This document shows, one piece after another, positions 29,599-37,556 of a DNA stretch of 64,000 nucleotides; the first letter of the stretch is position 1; each line of letters starts with the position of its first letter. The stretch is from Sphingomonas aerolata. GTDB taxonomy: Bacteria > Pseudomonadota > Alphaproteobacteria > Sphingomonadales > Sphingomonadaceae. The position numbers and the translations under genes are program-made. The DNA lies in assembly GCF_003046295.1 (NCBI RefSeq), contig NZ_PZZN01000001.1:1541220-1605219 (forward strand), given 5' to 3'. Under the pieces are notes generated by a model. That model made no database searches and was not told where the DNA came from. It worked only from the letters and a program-made list of their open reading frames with translations.

Positions 29599-30810
29599 TT
29601 ACTTCCCGGCCTGCGTGGACGCGGCACCACCAGCTGCGGCATTCCCGGCGGCGTCCTTGCCGCCGGCCTTGCCGACCTGCTGCGGAGCGGCGGGCTTGAC
29701 GGTCGTGCCGGGGCGCAGGTTGAGCAGCCCCTCGACGATCAGCTTGTCGCCGGGCTTCAGCCCGCTGGTGACGATCCACTTGTCGCCGATCACGCGGTCG
29801 GTGACGACATTGCGCTGCTCGACCTTGTTCTGTGCGGTGACGACCATCGCGGTCGCCTTGCCGCGCGGATCGCGCGTGATGCCTTCCTGCGGGGCCATGA
29901 TCGCCTGGCTGCGGATACCCTCGACCAGCTTGGCGCGGACATACATGCCCGGCAGCAGCAGCCCGTTGGGATTGGGGAAGCTGGCGCGCAGCGTGACCGC
30001 GCCCGTCGCGGGGTCGACGGTGACTTCGGCGAACTGCAGACGACCCTCGATCGGATAGGTCTGGCCATTGGGCAGGATCAGCTGGACGCGTGCGGTACCG
30101 TCGCCACGCGTCACGCCGCCCGAGGCCATCGCCGCCTTCAGGTCGAGCAGCTGCGCCGCCGACTGGGTGACGTCGACATAGACGGTGTCGGTCCGCTGGA
30201 TCGTCGCGAGCGCGTCGGTCTGCCCGGTCTGGACGAGCGCGCCGGCGGTGAAGATCGACCGGCCGATACGACCCGAGATCGGCGCCTTGATGCGGGTGAA
30301 ATTGAGGTTCACGCGCGCGGCTTCGACTGCTGCACGCTGCGCTGCAACATTGGCACGCGCCTGTTGTGCGGACGCGGTGGCGTTGTCCGCCTCCTGCTTG
30401 CTGACCGCGTTCAGTGCGACGAGCTGGCCGTAACGCTGCGCCTGGAGTCGGGTCGCATTGATCTGCGACTGCGCGGCGCCAAGCTGGCCCTGCGCGGTGC
30501 CGAGCGCGGCGCGATAGGGGGCGTCCTCGATCTCGTACAGGACCTGGCCCGAACGGACCATCGCGCCCTCGGTGAACAGGCGACGGCGGATGACGCCCGA
30601 CACCTGCGGCCGCACTTCCGACGTCTCCACCGCGGCAATCCGCCCCGGCAGCTCGGTGGTGAGCGTCACCGCCTCCTGCGCGACCGTCACGACGCCGACC
30701 GTGGGCGTCGGCGGGGGCGGGGGGGCTTCTTCCTTGCTGCACGCCGCCATCAGCGCCAGCGCGGCCAGGGCCACCGATCCCTTGAGATTCAATCGCTGCA
30801 TGTTGAGCAT
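29599..30810 (-). CDS. RND efflux periplasmic adaptor (AcrA/MexA type)
   Basis: A 403-residue membrane fusion protein linking the RND pump to the outer membrane factor. The lipoprotein signal ends LALMAACSK with a lipid-acceptor Cys near 24. The lipoyl half-motif GRIAAVETSEVRPQVSGVI and its partner RIKAPISGRIGRS flank a helical hairpin (about 105-175); beta-barrel and membrane-proximal domains follow. The tail after 370 is low complexity (Ala, Gly, Lys). Starts at 30810 and 30801 both precede the signal peptide directly and neither has a strong ribosome site, so the exact start is uncertain. First gene of the pump operon. Confidence 0.92.
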   Translation of the reverse strand: MLNMQRLNLKGSVALAALALMAACSKEEAPPPPPTPTVGVVTVAQEAVTLTTELPGRIAAVETSEVRPQVSGVIRRRLFTEGAMVRSGQVLYEIEDAPYRAALGTAQGQLGAAQSQINATRLQAQRYGQLVALNAVSKQEADNATASAQQARANVAAQRAAVEAARVNLNFTRIKAPISGRIGRSIFTAGALVQTGQTDALATIQRTDTVYVDVTQSAAQLLDLKAAMASGGVTRGDGTARVQLILPNGQTYPIEGRLQFAEVTVDPATGAVTLRASFPNPNGLLLPGMYVRAKLVEGIRSQAIMAPQEGITRDPRGKATAMVVTAQNKVEQRNVVTDRVIGDKWIVTSGLKPGDKLIVEGLLNLRPGTTVKPAAPQQVGKAGGKDAAGNAAAGGAASTQAGK

Positions 30811-30837
30811 CCCGACGTCCGTGCAGAAGAGTTCACC

Positions 30838-30855
30838 GGAATGAACGTTCATTCC
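30838..30855. promoter_or_regulatory. Palindromic operator in the adaptor/tetR gap
   Basis: GGAATGAACGTTCATTCC is a perfect 18-bp palindrome in the 110-nt gap between the divergent pump operon and tetR genes. Its size and symmetry suit a TetR dimer pair. On the minus strand a TTGACC lies upstream of it, with the palindrome between the candidate promoter and the adaptor gene, fitting repression by steric block. That the neighbouring TetR protein binds it is an inference. Confidence 0.7.
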
Positions 30856-30920
30856 GCTTGCGCCGCCGCTATGGACGTGCAAACGCCGGGTCAAGTTAAA
30901 ACGTCGTCCGGAGTGGAATT

Positions 30921-31505
30921 TTGAGTGCAGTGCAACATGAGAAGTCGGCGCGTTCGCACATCGTTGATGCGGCCCGGCATCTTTATGCGACGCAGGGATT
31001 CCATCAGACGTCGATGGCCGAACTGGCCACCGCTGCAGACGTCAGCGTCGGCCAGATCTATCGCCTGTTCACCGGCAAGAACGCGCTGATCCAGGCGCTG
31101 ATCCTCGAGGATGCCGAGGCCAAACTCTCAGACCTGCGCAAGCTGACCGACGACGTTTCGACGGGGCGGCTGTCGATCGAGCGCGGATTTGTCGAGCTCG
31201 CGCGGCGGTCGCTCGCCAAGGGGGATGAGGCGCTGTCGTTTGATATCATGGCAGAAGCGCATCGCAACGGCGAGGTCGCGGACACGATCGGTTCGCTGTG
31301 CGCGGGGTTTCGCGCGGTGGTGCGCGATCTCGCCTGCGTCGCCAATCCCGCGTTGTCGGCGGATGCGCTCGACGGCGCGGAGGAGCTGGTGCTGGCGTGC
31401 ATGTTCGGGCTGGGGCACCGGACTTTGTCCTGTCCGCGGCTGTCCGAGACCGAGACCGCAGAGGTCACCGGCCGCATGATCCTTGCGGCGCTCCACGCGC
31501 TCTGA
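30921..31505 (+). CDS. TetR family transcriptional regulator
   Basis: A 194-residue TetR-type repressor. The helix-turn-helix is at about residues 14-58 (IVDAARHLYATQGFHQTSM, ELATAADVSVGQIYRLFTGK). The ligand domain is short and helical and contains several Cys and Met residues. The start is TTG at 30921, chosen because GGAG lies 7 nt upstream and no ATG fits before the conserved region. It is divergent from the RND pump operon across a gap carrying a perfect 18-bp palindrome, the common AcrR arrangement, so it most likely represses the pump until an effluxed compound binds. Confidence 0.9.
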   Translation: MSAVQHEKSARSHIVDAARHLYATQGFHQTSMAELATAADVSVGQIYRLFTGKNALIQALILEDAEAKLSDLRKLTDDVSTGRLSIERGFVELARRSLAKGDEALSFDIMAEAHRNGEVADTIGSLCAGFRAVVRDLACVANPALSADALDGAEELVLACMFGLGHRTLSCPRLSETETAEVTGRMILAALHAL

Positions 31506-31618
31506 GACACGACACGGTGTCCTGACGACGGGGCAGGCGGCCCCGTTTGGCGGGCGGGCGGCGGCGCGGGGCATTACCGATTGTTGCACTGCGGCGCGCG
31601 AAGTCGGATAAGCGGTTT

Positions 31619-33166
31619 ATGACCGAAACGACACGACGCGAGATCATGATGGCCCTTGCGGCCACGGGCCTGTGGCCGGCGGCGGCACTGGCACAGACGG
31701 GGTCGGGCACCCCCCGCAAGCGCGGCGCCGCGGCGTCGTCCACCCCCGCGCTGGGCAAGCCCGAGTCGTTTTCCTGGGAGGTGCTGCAACAGCGCGCCGC
31801 CGCGTTGGCGCGTGCGCCTTACCGCGCGCCGGCCAAGGTCGCGGCGGCCGAGGCGATCGATTACGACGCGGTAGGGTCGATCAGCTACAAGCCCGAACGG
31901 ACGCTGGCGGGCGGCATCCGCCTGTTCCCACTCGGCCGTTATGCGCCGACCCCTGTCGCGATCCATGTCGTCGAACGCGGGCAGGCGCGCGCGGTCGATT
32001 TCGCCGCGGATCTCTTCAAGACCGAATCCGGGCATCACGCCGCACTCGGCATCGCCGGCTTTCGCGCGGTGTCGAGCGACGGCAAGAGCGACTGGATGGC
32101 GTTCATCGGCGCCTCCTATTTCCGTACCGCCGGTTCGCAGGACCAATATGGCCTGTCCGCGCGCGGTATCGCGATCGACACGGGAATCGACGGCAAGGAG
32201 GAATTTCCCGCCTTCACCGCCTTCTGGATCGAGGCGACGGGCGCGCAGAGCTACACCGTCTATGCCCTTCTCGACGGGCCCAGCGTGACCGGTGCGTACC
32301 GCTTCGTGTGCCGCTACACCGACGGGACCGATGGCGGCGTCGTGCAGGATGTCTCGTCGACGATCACGCTGCGCAAGGACGTCGCGCGGCTCGGCATCGC
32401 GCCGGCGACGAGCATGTTCTGGTATGGCGAGGGCAACCGCGCCGCGGCGATCGACTGGCGCCCCGAAATCCATGATTCGGACGGGCTGGCGATGGCGACC
32501 GGTGCCGGCGAGCGGATCTGGCGTCCGCTCGCCAATCCCGCGACCCCCACGCTCGACAGCTTCCAGGACGACAATCCGCGCGGCTTCGGCCTGATCCAGC
32601 GTGACCGGGCGTTCGATCATTATCAGGACGACGGCGCCTTCTACGATCGCCGCGCGAACCTGTGGATCGAACCGCAGGGCGACTGGGGCAAGGGCGCGGT
32701 GACGCTGTACGCCTTCCCGACCGCGAGCGAGACGGTCGACAATGTCGCCGCCTTCTGGGTGCCCGCCGCGCCGGCGACCGCGGGGAAGACGATGCAGTTC
32801 GACTATCGGCTGACCTGGTCGTCGCGCGATCCGTCGGTCGCGCAGCCCGCGCATGCGGTCGAGAACTGGCGGGGCTCGGCCGGCCGGCCGGGCGCGGAGC
32901 CAACGCCGGGCGCGCGGAAGGTCGTGGTCGATTTCGTCGGTGCGACGCTCGCCGGTCTCGACCGCTCGAGCGGGGTGACGGTGCAGGCCGATGTCAGCCG
33001 TGGCCGGGTCCTCGCCAGCGCCGCCTATCCGGTCGTCGGCCAGCCGAACCGCTGGCGCGTCACGCTCGATGTCGCGCCCGAACGCGGCGTCCTGGCCGAT
33101 GTCCGGCTGTTCCTGAAGCGCGGCGGGCAGTCGCTCAGCGAAACCGTGCTGACTCAGGTAGGTTGA
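31619..33166 (+). CDS. Periplasmic glucan biosynthesis protein OpgG/OpgD
   Basis: A 515-residue periplasmic protein needed to make osmoregulated periplasmic glucans. The amino terminus MTETTRREIMMALAATGLWP has a twin-arginine pair before a hydrophobic stretch, as in Tat-exported OpgD, and ends in ALAQ. Family stretches include FSWEVLQQRAAALA, ISYKPERTLAGGIRLFPLG, FRTAGSQDQYGLSARG and RRANLWIEPQGDWGKGAV. OpgG and OpgD are close relatives and cannot be told apart with certainty; the Tat-like signal favours OpgD, the place before opgH favours OpgG. The ATG at 31619 starts directly at the signal. opgH begins 3 nt after the stop. Confidence 0.92.
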   Translation: MTETTRREIMMALAATGLWPAAALAQTGSGTPRKRGAAASSTPALGKPESFSWEVLQQRAAALARAPYRAPAKVAAAEAIDYDAVGSISYKPERTLAGGIRLFPLGRYAPTPVAIHVVERGQARAVDFAADLFKTESGHHAALGIAGFRAVSSDGKSDWMAFIGASYFRTAGSQDQYGLSARGIAIDTGIDGKEEFPAFTAFWIEATGAQSYTVYALLDGPSVTGAYRFVCRYTDGTDGGVVQDVSSTITLRKDVARLGIAPATSMFWYGEGNRAAAIDWRPEIHDSDGLAMATGAGERIWRPLANPATPTLDSFQDDNPRGFGLIQRDRAFDHYQDDGAFYDRRANLWIEPQGDWGKGAVTLYAFPTASETVDNVAAFWVPAAPATAGKTMQFDYRLTWSSRDPSVAQPAHAVENWRGSAGRPGAEPTPGARKVVVDFVGATLAGLDRSSGVTVQADVSRGRVLASAAYPVVGQPNRWRVTLDVAPERGVLADVRLFLKRGGQSLSETVLTQVG

Positions 33167-33169
33167 GCC

Positions 33170-35038
33170 ATGTCCGTGGACAGTTCGGGCCGCCCCGGTC
33201 ATCCCGCACTTCCGGCACGGTTGCCCGCCGAGGTCCCGATCGACATGCCGCTGCAGAATTTCCGGGCGCGCGGCACCGGCGGCGGGCCGACACCCGACCC
33301 GCTGGCCGGACCGTCGAACGGCTCGGACACGCTGACCTCGCCCGAGGGCATGTCGTCGCGGCGACTGCTCCTGTTCCTGCTGACCATGCTGCTCGCCACC
33401 ACCGCCTCGGCGGCGGTCCAGGATTCGCTGCTCGGCGACGGCATCGACCTGTGGGACGTCGCGCTGCTCGTGCTGTTCTTCCCGCTGTTCGCGTGGATCG
33501 CGTTCGGGTTCCTCAACGCGCTGATCGGGTTCGTTCTGCTGATGACGCGGATGCATCCGGGCTTCGTGCCGGTCCCGCAGAACCGTCAGCCGCTGACCGG
33601 GCAGACCGCGGTGCTGATCCCGGTCCATAACGAGGATGTCGACGCGGTGTTCGGCCGGATCGCACGGATGATGCATGCGATCGAGGCTGCGGGCGAGGCG
33701 GGGAGCTTCGCCTTTTTCGTGCTGAGCGATTCGGGCGAAGAGTCGGGCGCGCAGGAGGTCGCGGCCTGGGAGGTGCTCGCCCCCGGATCGCGTGTCCCGC
33801 TCTATTATCGCCGCCGGACCGACAATGTCGCGCGCAAGCCGGGCAATGTCGCCGACTGGGTCCGGCGCTTCGGCGGCGGCTATGATCACATGCTGGTGCT
33901 CGACGCAGACAGCCTGATGAGCGGCGACGCGATGATCGGCATGGCGCAGGTGATGGAGCGCCGCCCCTCGGTCGGCCTGTTGCAGACGGTGCCGACGATC
34001 CGCGGCGCGACCACGCTGTTCCAGCGCTGGATGCAGTTCAACAGCCGGTTGTACGGTCCGATCTCGACCGCCGGTCTGGTCTGGTGGTCGGGGTCGGAGG
34101 CGAGCTTCTGGGGGCATAATGCGATCATCCGCACCCGGGCCTTTGCCGAAAGCTGCGGCCTGCCCGTGCTGCCCGGCGGCCCGCCGTTCGGCGGCGCGAT
34201 CATGAGCCACGACATGGTCGAGGCCGCCTTGCTGCGGCGGCGCGGCTGGGCGGTGCACCTGATCATGATCGACGACAGCTATGAGGAATTTCCCCCGACG
34301 CTGATCGACATGGCGGTGCGCGACCGGCGCTGGGCGCAGGGCAATATCCAGCATCTGAAGCTGCTGGGGTCGGACGGGTTCCATCCGGTCAACCGGCTGC
34401 AGCTCGCGATCGGGGCGTCGGCGTACATGACGTCGCCCGCCTGGCTGGTCCTGATCCTGACGACCATCGCGCAGGCCTTTGCCGGCGAAAGCAAGCTGGT
34501 CGAGGCGACGACCTCGGCGCGCGTGCTGGCGCTGACGGTCATCCTGCTATTCGGTCCCAAATTGCTCGGGATCATCTGGGCGGTGTCCGACCGGAGCCGG
34601 CGCACGGCGTTCGGGGGCGCGCGGGCGATCATCCTGTCGGCCATTGCCGAGATCCCGCTGTCGATGCTGTCCGCGCCGGTCATCATGCTGACGCAGACGA
34701 TGGACCTGATCAGCATCTTCCGCGGCCAGCCCTCGGGCTGGAGCCCGCAGAACCGGGATCGCGACGGGCTGTCGATCGCGGATGTCGTGCCGCGCTATCG
34801 CTGGCATCTGGCGGCGGGGGTCGCCCTGCTCCTGATCTCGCCCGCCGTTCCGATCACTGCGCTGTGGCTGGCGCCGGTGACGCTCGGGCTGTTGCTGTCG
34901 CCGTGGCTCGCCAAATGGAGCGCGAGCAACGCGGCGGGAAGCCGCGCTGACGCGCGCGGCCTGTTCCAGGTGCCCGCCAGCGGCATCGACCAGCTACCCG
35001 CGACCGAGGCGTTGGCGCTCCGCGCGATCGCGCACTGA
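33170..35038 (+). CDS. opgH: Glucan biosynthesis glucosyltransferase OpgH
   Basis: A 622-residue inner-membrane family 2 glucosyltransferase that makes the linear beta-1,2 backbone of periplasmic glucans from UDP-glucose. Two amino-terminal membrane helices (about 65-80 and 93-125) precede the catalytic domain: TAVLIPVHNED, the nucleotide-binding DSGEESGA, LVLDADSLMSGD, and the acceptor-site DRRWAQGN; several helices follow. It is shorter than the E. coli protein, mainly in the amino-terminal and carboxyl-terminal cytoplasmic parts. It acts with the OpgG/D protein encoded 3 nt upstream, forming a clear two-gene operon. Confidence 0.94.
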   Translation: MSVDSSGRPGHPALPARLPAEVPIDMPLQNFRARGTGGGPTPDPLAGPSNGSDTLTSPEGMSSRRLLLFLLTMLLATTASAAVQDSLLGDGIDLWDVALLVLFFPLFAWIAFGFLNALIGFVLLMTRMHPGFVPVPQNRQPLTGQTAVLIPVHNEDVDAVFGRIARMMHAIEAAGEAGSFAFFVLSDSGEESGAQEVAAWEVLAPGSRVPLYYRRRTDNVARKPGNVADWVRRFGGGYDHMLVLDADSLMSGDAMIGMAQVMERRPSVGLLQTVPTIRGATTLFQRWMQFNSRLYGPISTAGLVWWSGSEASFWGHNAIIRTRAFAESCGLPVLPGGPPFGGAIMSHDMVEAALLRRRGWAVHLIMIDDSYEEFPPTLIDMAVRDRRWAQGNIQHLKLLGSDGFHPVNRLQLAIGASAYMTSPAWLVLILTTIAQAFAGESKLVEATTSARVLALTVILLFGPKLLGIIWAVSDRSRRTAFGGARAIILSAIAEIPLSMLSAPVIMLTQTMDLISIFRGQPSGWSPQNRDRDGLSIADVVPRYRWHLAAGVALLLISPAVPITALWLAPVTLGLLLSPWLAKWSASNAAGSRADARGLFQVPASGIDQLPATEALALRAIAH

Positions 35039-35063
35039 CGCGCGACGCGCGGCGCAGGTGCCG

Positions 35064-37049
35064 CTACCGCACGGCTTCGGCGGAGGCGGAAACGGCTGGG
35101 GCGGATGCGGCGACGATCAGCGTCGGGGCCTCCGCGACAAACCGGTCGAGCACGCCGTCGGCGACCCGGATCGCACCGTCGAACCGCGTCGCACCGGGAA
35201 TGGTCTGGACGGCCGCGGCCTGTGCGGCGAGACGGCGCGCTTCGGCGAAATAGCCGGGGGCGGCCGCGCCGTCGCGGTTTGCGGCGTCGAGTCCGGCGGC
35301 GGTCATCTGCAACGCGCGGCCCCAGAGCTGCATCGCATCGAGCCAAGGGCGTGCCTGGTCCGCAAAGCCCGGATCGATCGTGCCCGAGCGGATCGTGTCG
35401 GGCGCAGCCGCCAGCGTGTCGGCGGCGCTGGCCAGATCGGCGAGCGCGAGGCCGCGGGCCGCCGCGTCGCCCTCCGCCAGCGCGAGGCGCACGGCGTCGA
35501 GCTGCGCCTTGAGCCTGGGCGCCTGGGGCTGCCAGGGTTGGCTGCCGAAGGTCGGGGCCAGATGCTGCGTATCGAAGAAGCTCAGCAGCGCCGCGGTCGC
35601 GCGCGCATCGCCGCCTGCCAGCTCGCGCGCGGCGAACTGCCACGTGCGGTCCGCGTCATAGTCCTTGTCGTTCCAGCCGAACGCAGCAACGCCAGTCACC
35701 GCGACGCGGCTTGGCGCCTCCTGGTTCATCGGGTTTGACAGAATCCCCGTCAGTTCGCCCGCCAGCCCCGCCTCGCGCCGCGCATAGGGCGCGAGCAGCA
35801 GCCGCCCGGTGGTCTGCGCATAATCGTTGACCGGATAATTGTCCCACAGCAGCGTCTTGCGCCCGAAGGCCTTGGTCGCGGTCTTCGCATCGGCGATCGA
35901 GATCGCGGGGGGGACGACATCGGTGCCGGTCCACTGCACGACGACGCGGGGGTCGAGATATTTGCGCAGCGCCGCCTTGTACGGCGTTTCCTTCGCGTCG
36001 TAATATTCGGTCGGCACCATGATCAGCGGGCGCGACGACGGATCCTTCGCGAGCAGATCCGCCTGAACCGCGTTCAGCAGGCGCGATTGCGCGATGCCTG
36101 CGGCTTCGGCGCCCGATGGTCCGAAACTGGCCTTGTCCCGCTCACAATTCCATTTGGTATATTCGATGTCGTCGAGCGCGACATAGAAGCTGTGGACGCC
36201 GATCGATCGCAGCGCGGCGAACTTGTGTTCGAGCGCCTGAGCATCGGCGGGGTCTGAGAAGCACACTGACGGGCCCGGCGAGACCGCATAGACGAAATCG
36301 ACATGATTGCGCCGTGCGGTCGCGACCAGCGTGCCGAGCGCGGACAAAGTTGCCGCGGGATAGGCCTCGCGCCAGCGGTCGCGCGCATAGGGATCGTCCT
36401 TGGGGCTGTAGACATAAGTGTTCGCCTTGACCGTGGCGAGGAAGTCGAGATGCTTCGTCCGGTCCGCCATCGTCCAGGGCTTGCCGTAAAAGCCCTCGAT
36501 CGTGCCGCGCATCGGCATCGCGGGATGATCCTGGATCACCAGCGCGGGGAGGACCGGGCGTGCCGCGAGCTGTCGGAAGGTCTGGACGGCATGGAACAGT
36601 CCGTCCGCGTCTTGGCCCGCCAGCGTGATGATGCCGCTGTTGCCCGCCGCGAGCGTGGCGATCGTATAGCCTTCGGGATGTGTATCGCGGACGGTACCGG
36701 TGCTGGCAAGCGCGTCGCGGACGATCGCGGTGTCGCCGGTGCCGAGCAGGATGTGCGGGCGATCGGGGGCGGCGGGCAGCCGCCGTGCGGTCGTGATCGT
36801 CGTGACTCCGGCGGCGCGCAGGATCTCGCGGACCAGCGTGACGCTGTCACCGTCGGTGCCGGTGGGGGCGACGAGCACCACCGATCGGCCGAGCGTTATC
36901 GTGCCGGTTCGCAGCGCGACCGACGTCGGCGCGGGGAAGATGGCGGGCATCGTCACCGGCTGCGCGGCACCCTGCGCAGAGACCGTGGTCGCCAAGCCCG
37001 TCGCGATCAGGGCCGCGTACGTCCCCGTTATGGCCATGCGTCGCGTCAT
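35064..37049 (-). CDS. Exported GH84 beta-N-acetylhexosaminidase
   Basis: A 661-residue secreted glycosidase of the NagJ/O-GlcNAcase/hyaluronidase-like family. After the signal peptide (MTRRMAITGTYAALIATGLA) there is a GH20b-like domain (about 30-165), then the catalytic barrel starting RGTIEGFYGKPWTMADR. The paired catalytic aspartates are at about 293-294 in FYVALDDIEYTKW. A helical carboxyl domain follows. It would remove beta-linked GlcNAc from glycans or glycoproteins. ATG 37049 has GGAGAG about 6 nt upstream, better than the in-frame ATG at 37070. It converges with opgH; a functional link with glucans is not indicated. Confidence 0.9.
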   Translation of the reverse strand: MTRRMAITGTYAALIATGLATTVSAQGAAQPVTMPAIFPAPTSVALRTGTITLGRSVVLVAPTGTDGDSVTLVREILRAAGVTTITTARRLPAAPDRPHILLGTGDTAIVRDALASTGTVRDTHPEGYTIATLAAGNSGIITLAGQDADGLFHAVQTFRQLAARPVLPALVIQDHPAMPMRGTIEGFYGKPWTMADRTKHLDFLATVKANTYVYSPKDDPYARDRWREAYPAATLSALGTLVATARRNHVDFVYAVSPGPSVCFSDPADAQALEHKFAALRSIGVHSFYVALDDIEYTKWNCERDKASFGPSGAEAAGIAQSRLLNAVQADLLAKDPSSRPLIMVPTEYYDAKETPYKAALRKYLDPRVVVQWTGTDVVPPAISIADAKTATKAFGRKTLLWDNYPVNDYAQTTGRLLLAPYARREAGLAGELTGILSNPMNQEAPSRVAVTGVAAFGWNDKDYDADRTWQFAARELAGGDARATAALLSFFDTQHLAPTFGSQPWQPQAPRLKAQLDAVRLALAEGDAAARGLALADLASAADTLAAAPDTIRSGTIDPGFADQARPWLDAMQLWGRALQMTAAGLDAANRDGAAAPGYFAEARRLAAQAAAVQTIPGATRFDGAIRVADGVLDRFVAEAPTLIVAASAPAVSASAEAVR

Positions 37050-37237
37050 AACAGCTCTCCGGTATTTCATTGGTATTATGAGAGCGGTTTAGGCACAGGA
37101 CGGCGTCACGGCAAGGCGTCGCTGCCATGGCGGCCATTGCCGACAGACTTTGGTCAGGATGGGGTGGCCGACCTTAAGGCCCGCTATCGCGGGGCCGGCG
37201 GGACGTCGGGTCCACGCGGCGGTCGGATGAAAAAAGC

Positions 37238-37312
<75 letters not shown>

Positions 37313-37401
37313 ACTCGTCGACATCGCTGTCGGCGGAGTGGGGCTAAGAGACGAGGGCGGGACGATTGTCAAGGCGTCGCGCGACGATGTAGGGCGTTAT
37401 T

Positions 37402-37551
37402 ATGCAATCGAACGATGAAAAAGCGGCGGAAAAAGCGGCCCGCATGGCCGCCGCGCTGCGCGAGAATCTGCGCCGTCGCAAGGCGCAGGCGCGTGCCGCG
37501 GCGGCCGGGCCCGCCGCGGCCCCACCTACGGATGAGCCGCCTGTGGACTGA
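37402..37551 (+). CDS. Small Ala/Arg-rich protein, 49 residues
   Basis: A short gene between tRNA-Thr and the convergent aminopeptidase P gene, coding 49 residues that start MQSNDEKAAEKAARMAAALR. The first 35 residues form a highly charged helix (Lys, Arg, Glu) and the rest is a Pro/Ala tail ending in acidic residues. AGGG about 8 nt upstream of the ATG supports translation. It stops 6 nt before the neighbour's stop. Similar short KAARMAAALRENLRRRK-type proteins are known as hypotheticals in sphingomonads. Function unknown; the basic helix could bind RNA or DNA. Confidence 0.7.
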   Translation: MQSNDEKAAEKAARMAAALRENLRRRKAQARAAAAGPAAAPPTDEPPVD

Positions 37552-37556
37552 GGCGG

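Noticed and set aside
31574..34384. Open frame of about 930 codons antisense to opgG/opgH
   Set aside because: Shadow of two clear genes; composition is Arg/His/Asp-rich as in the other shadows.
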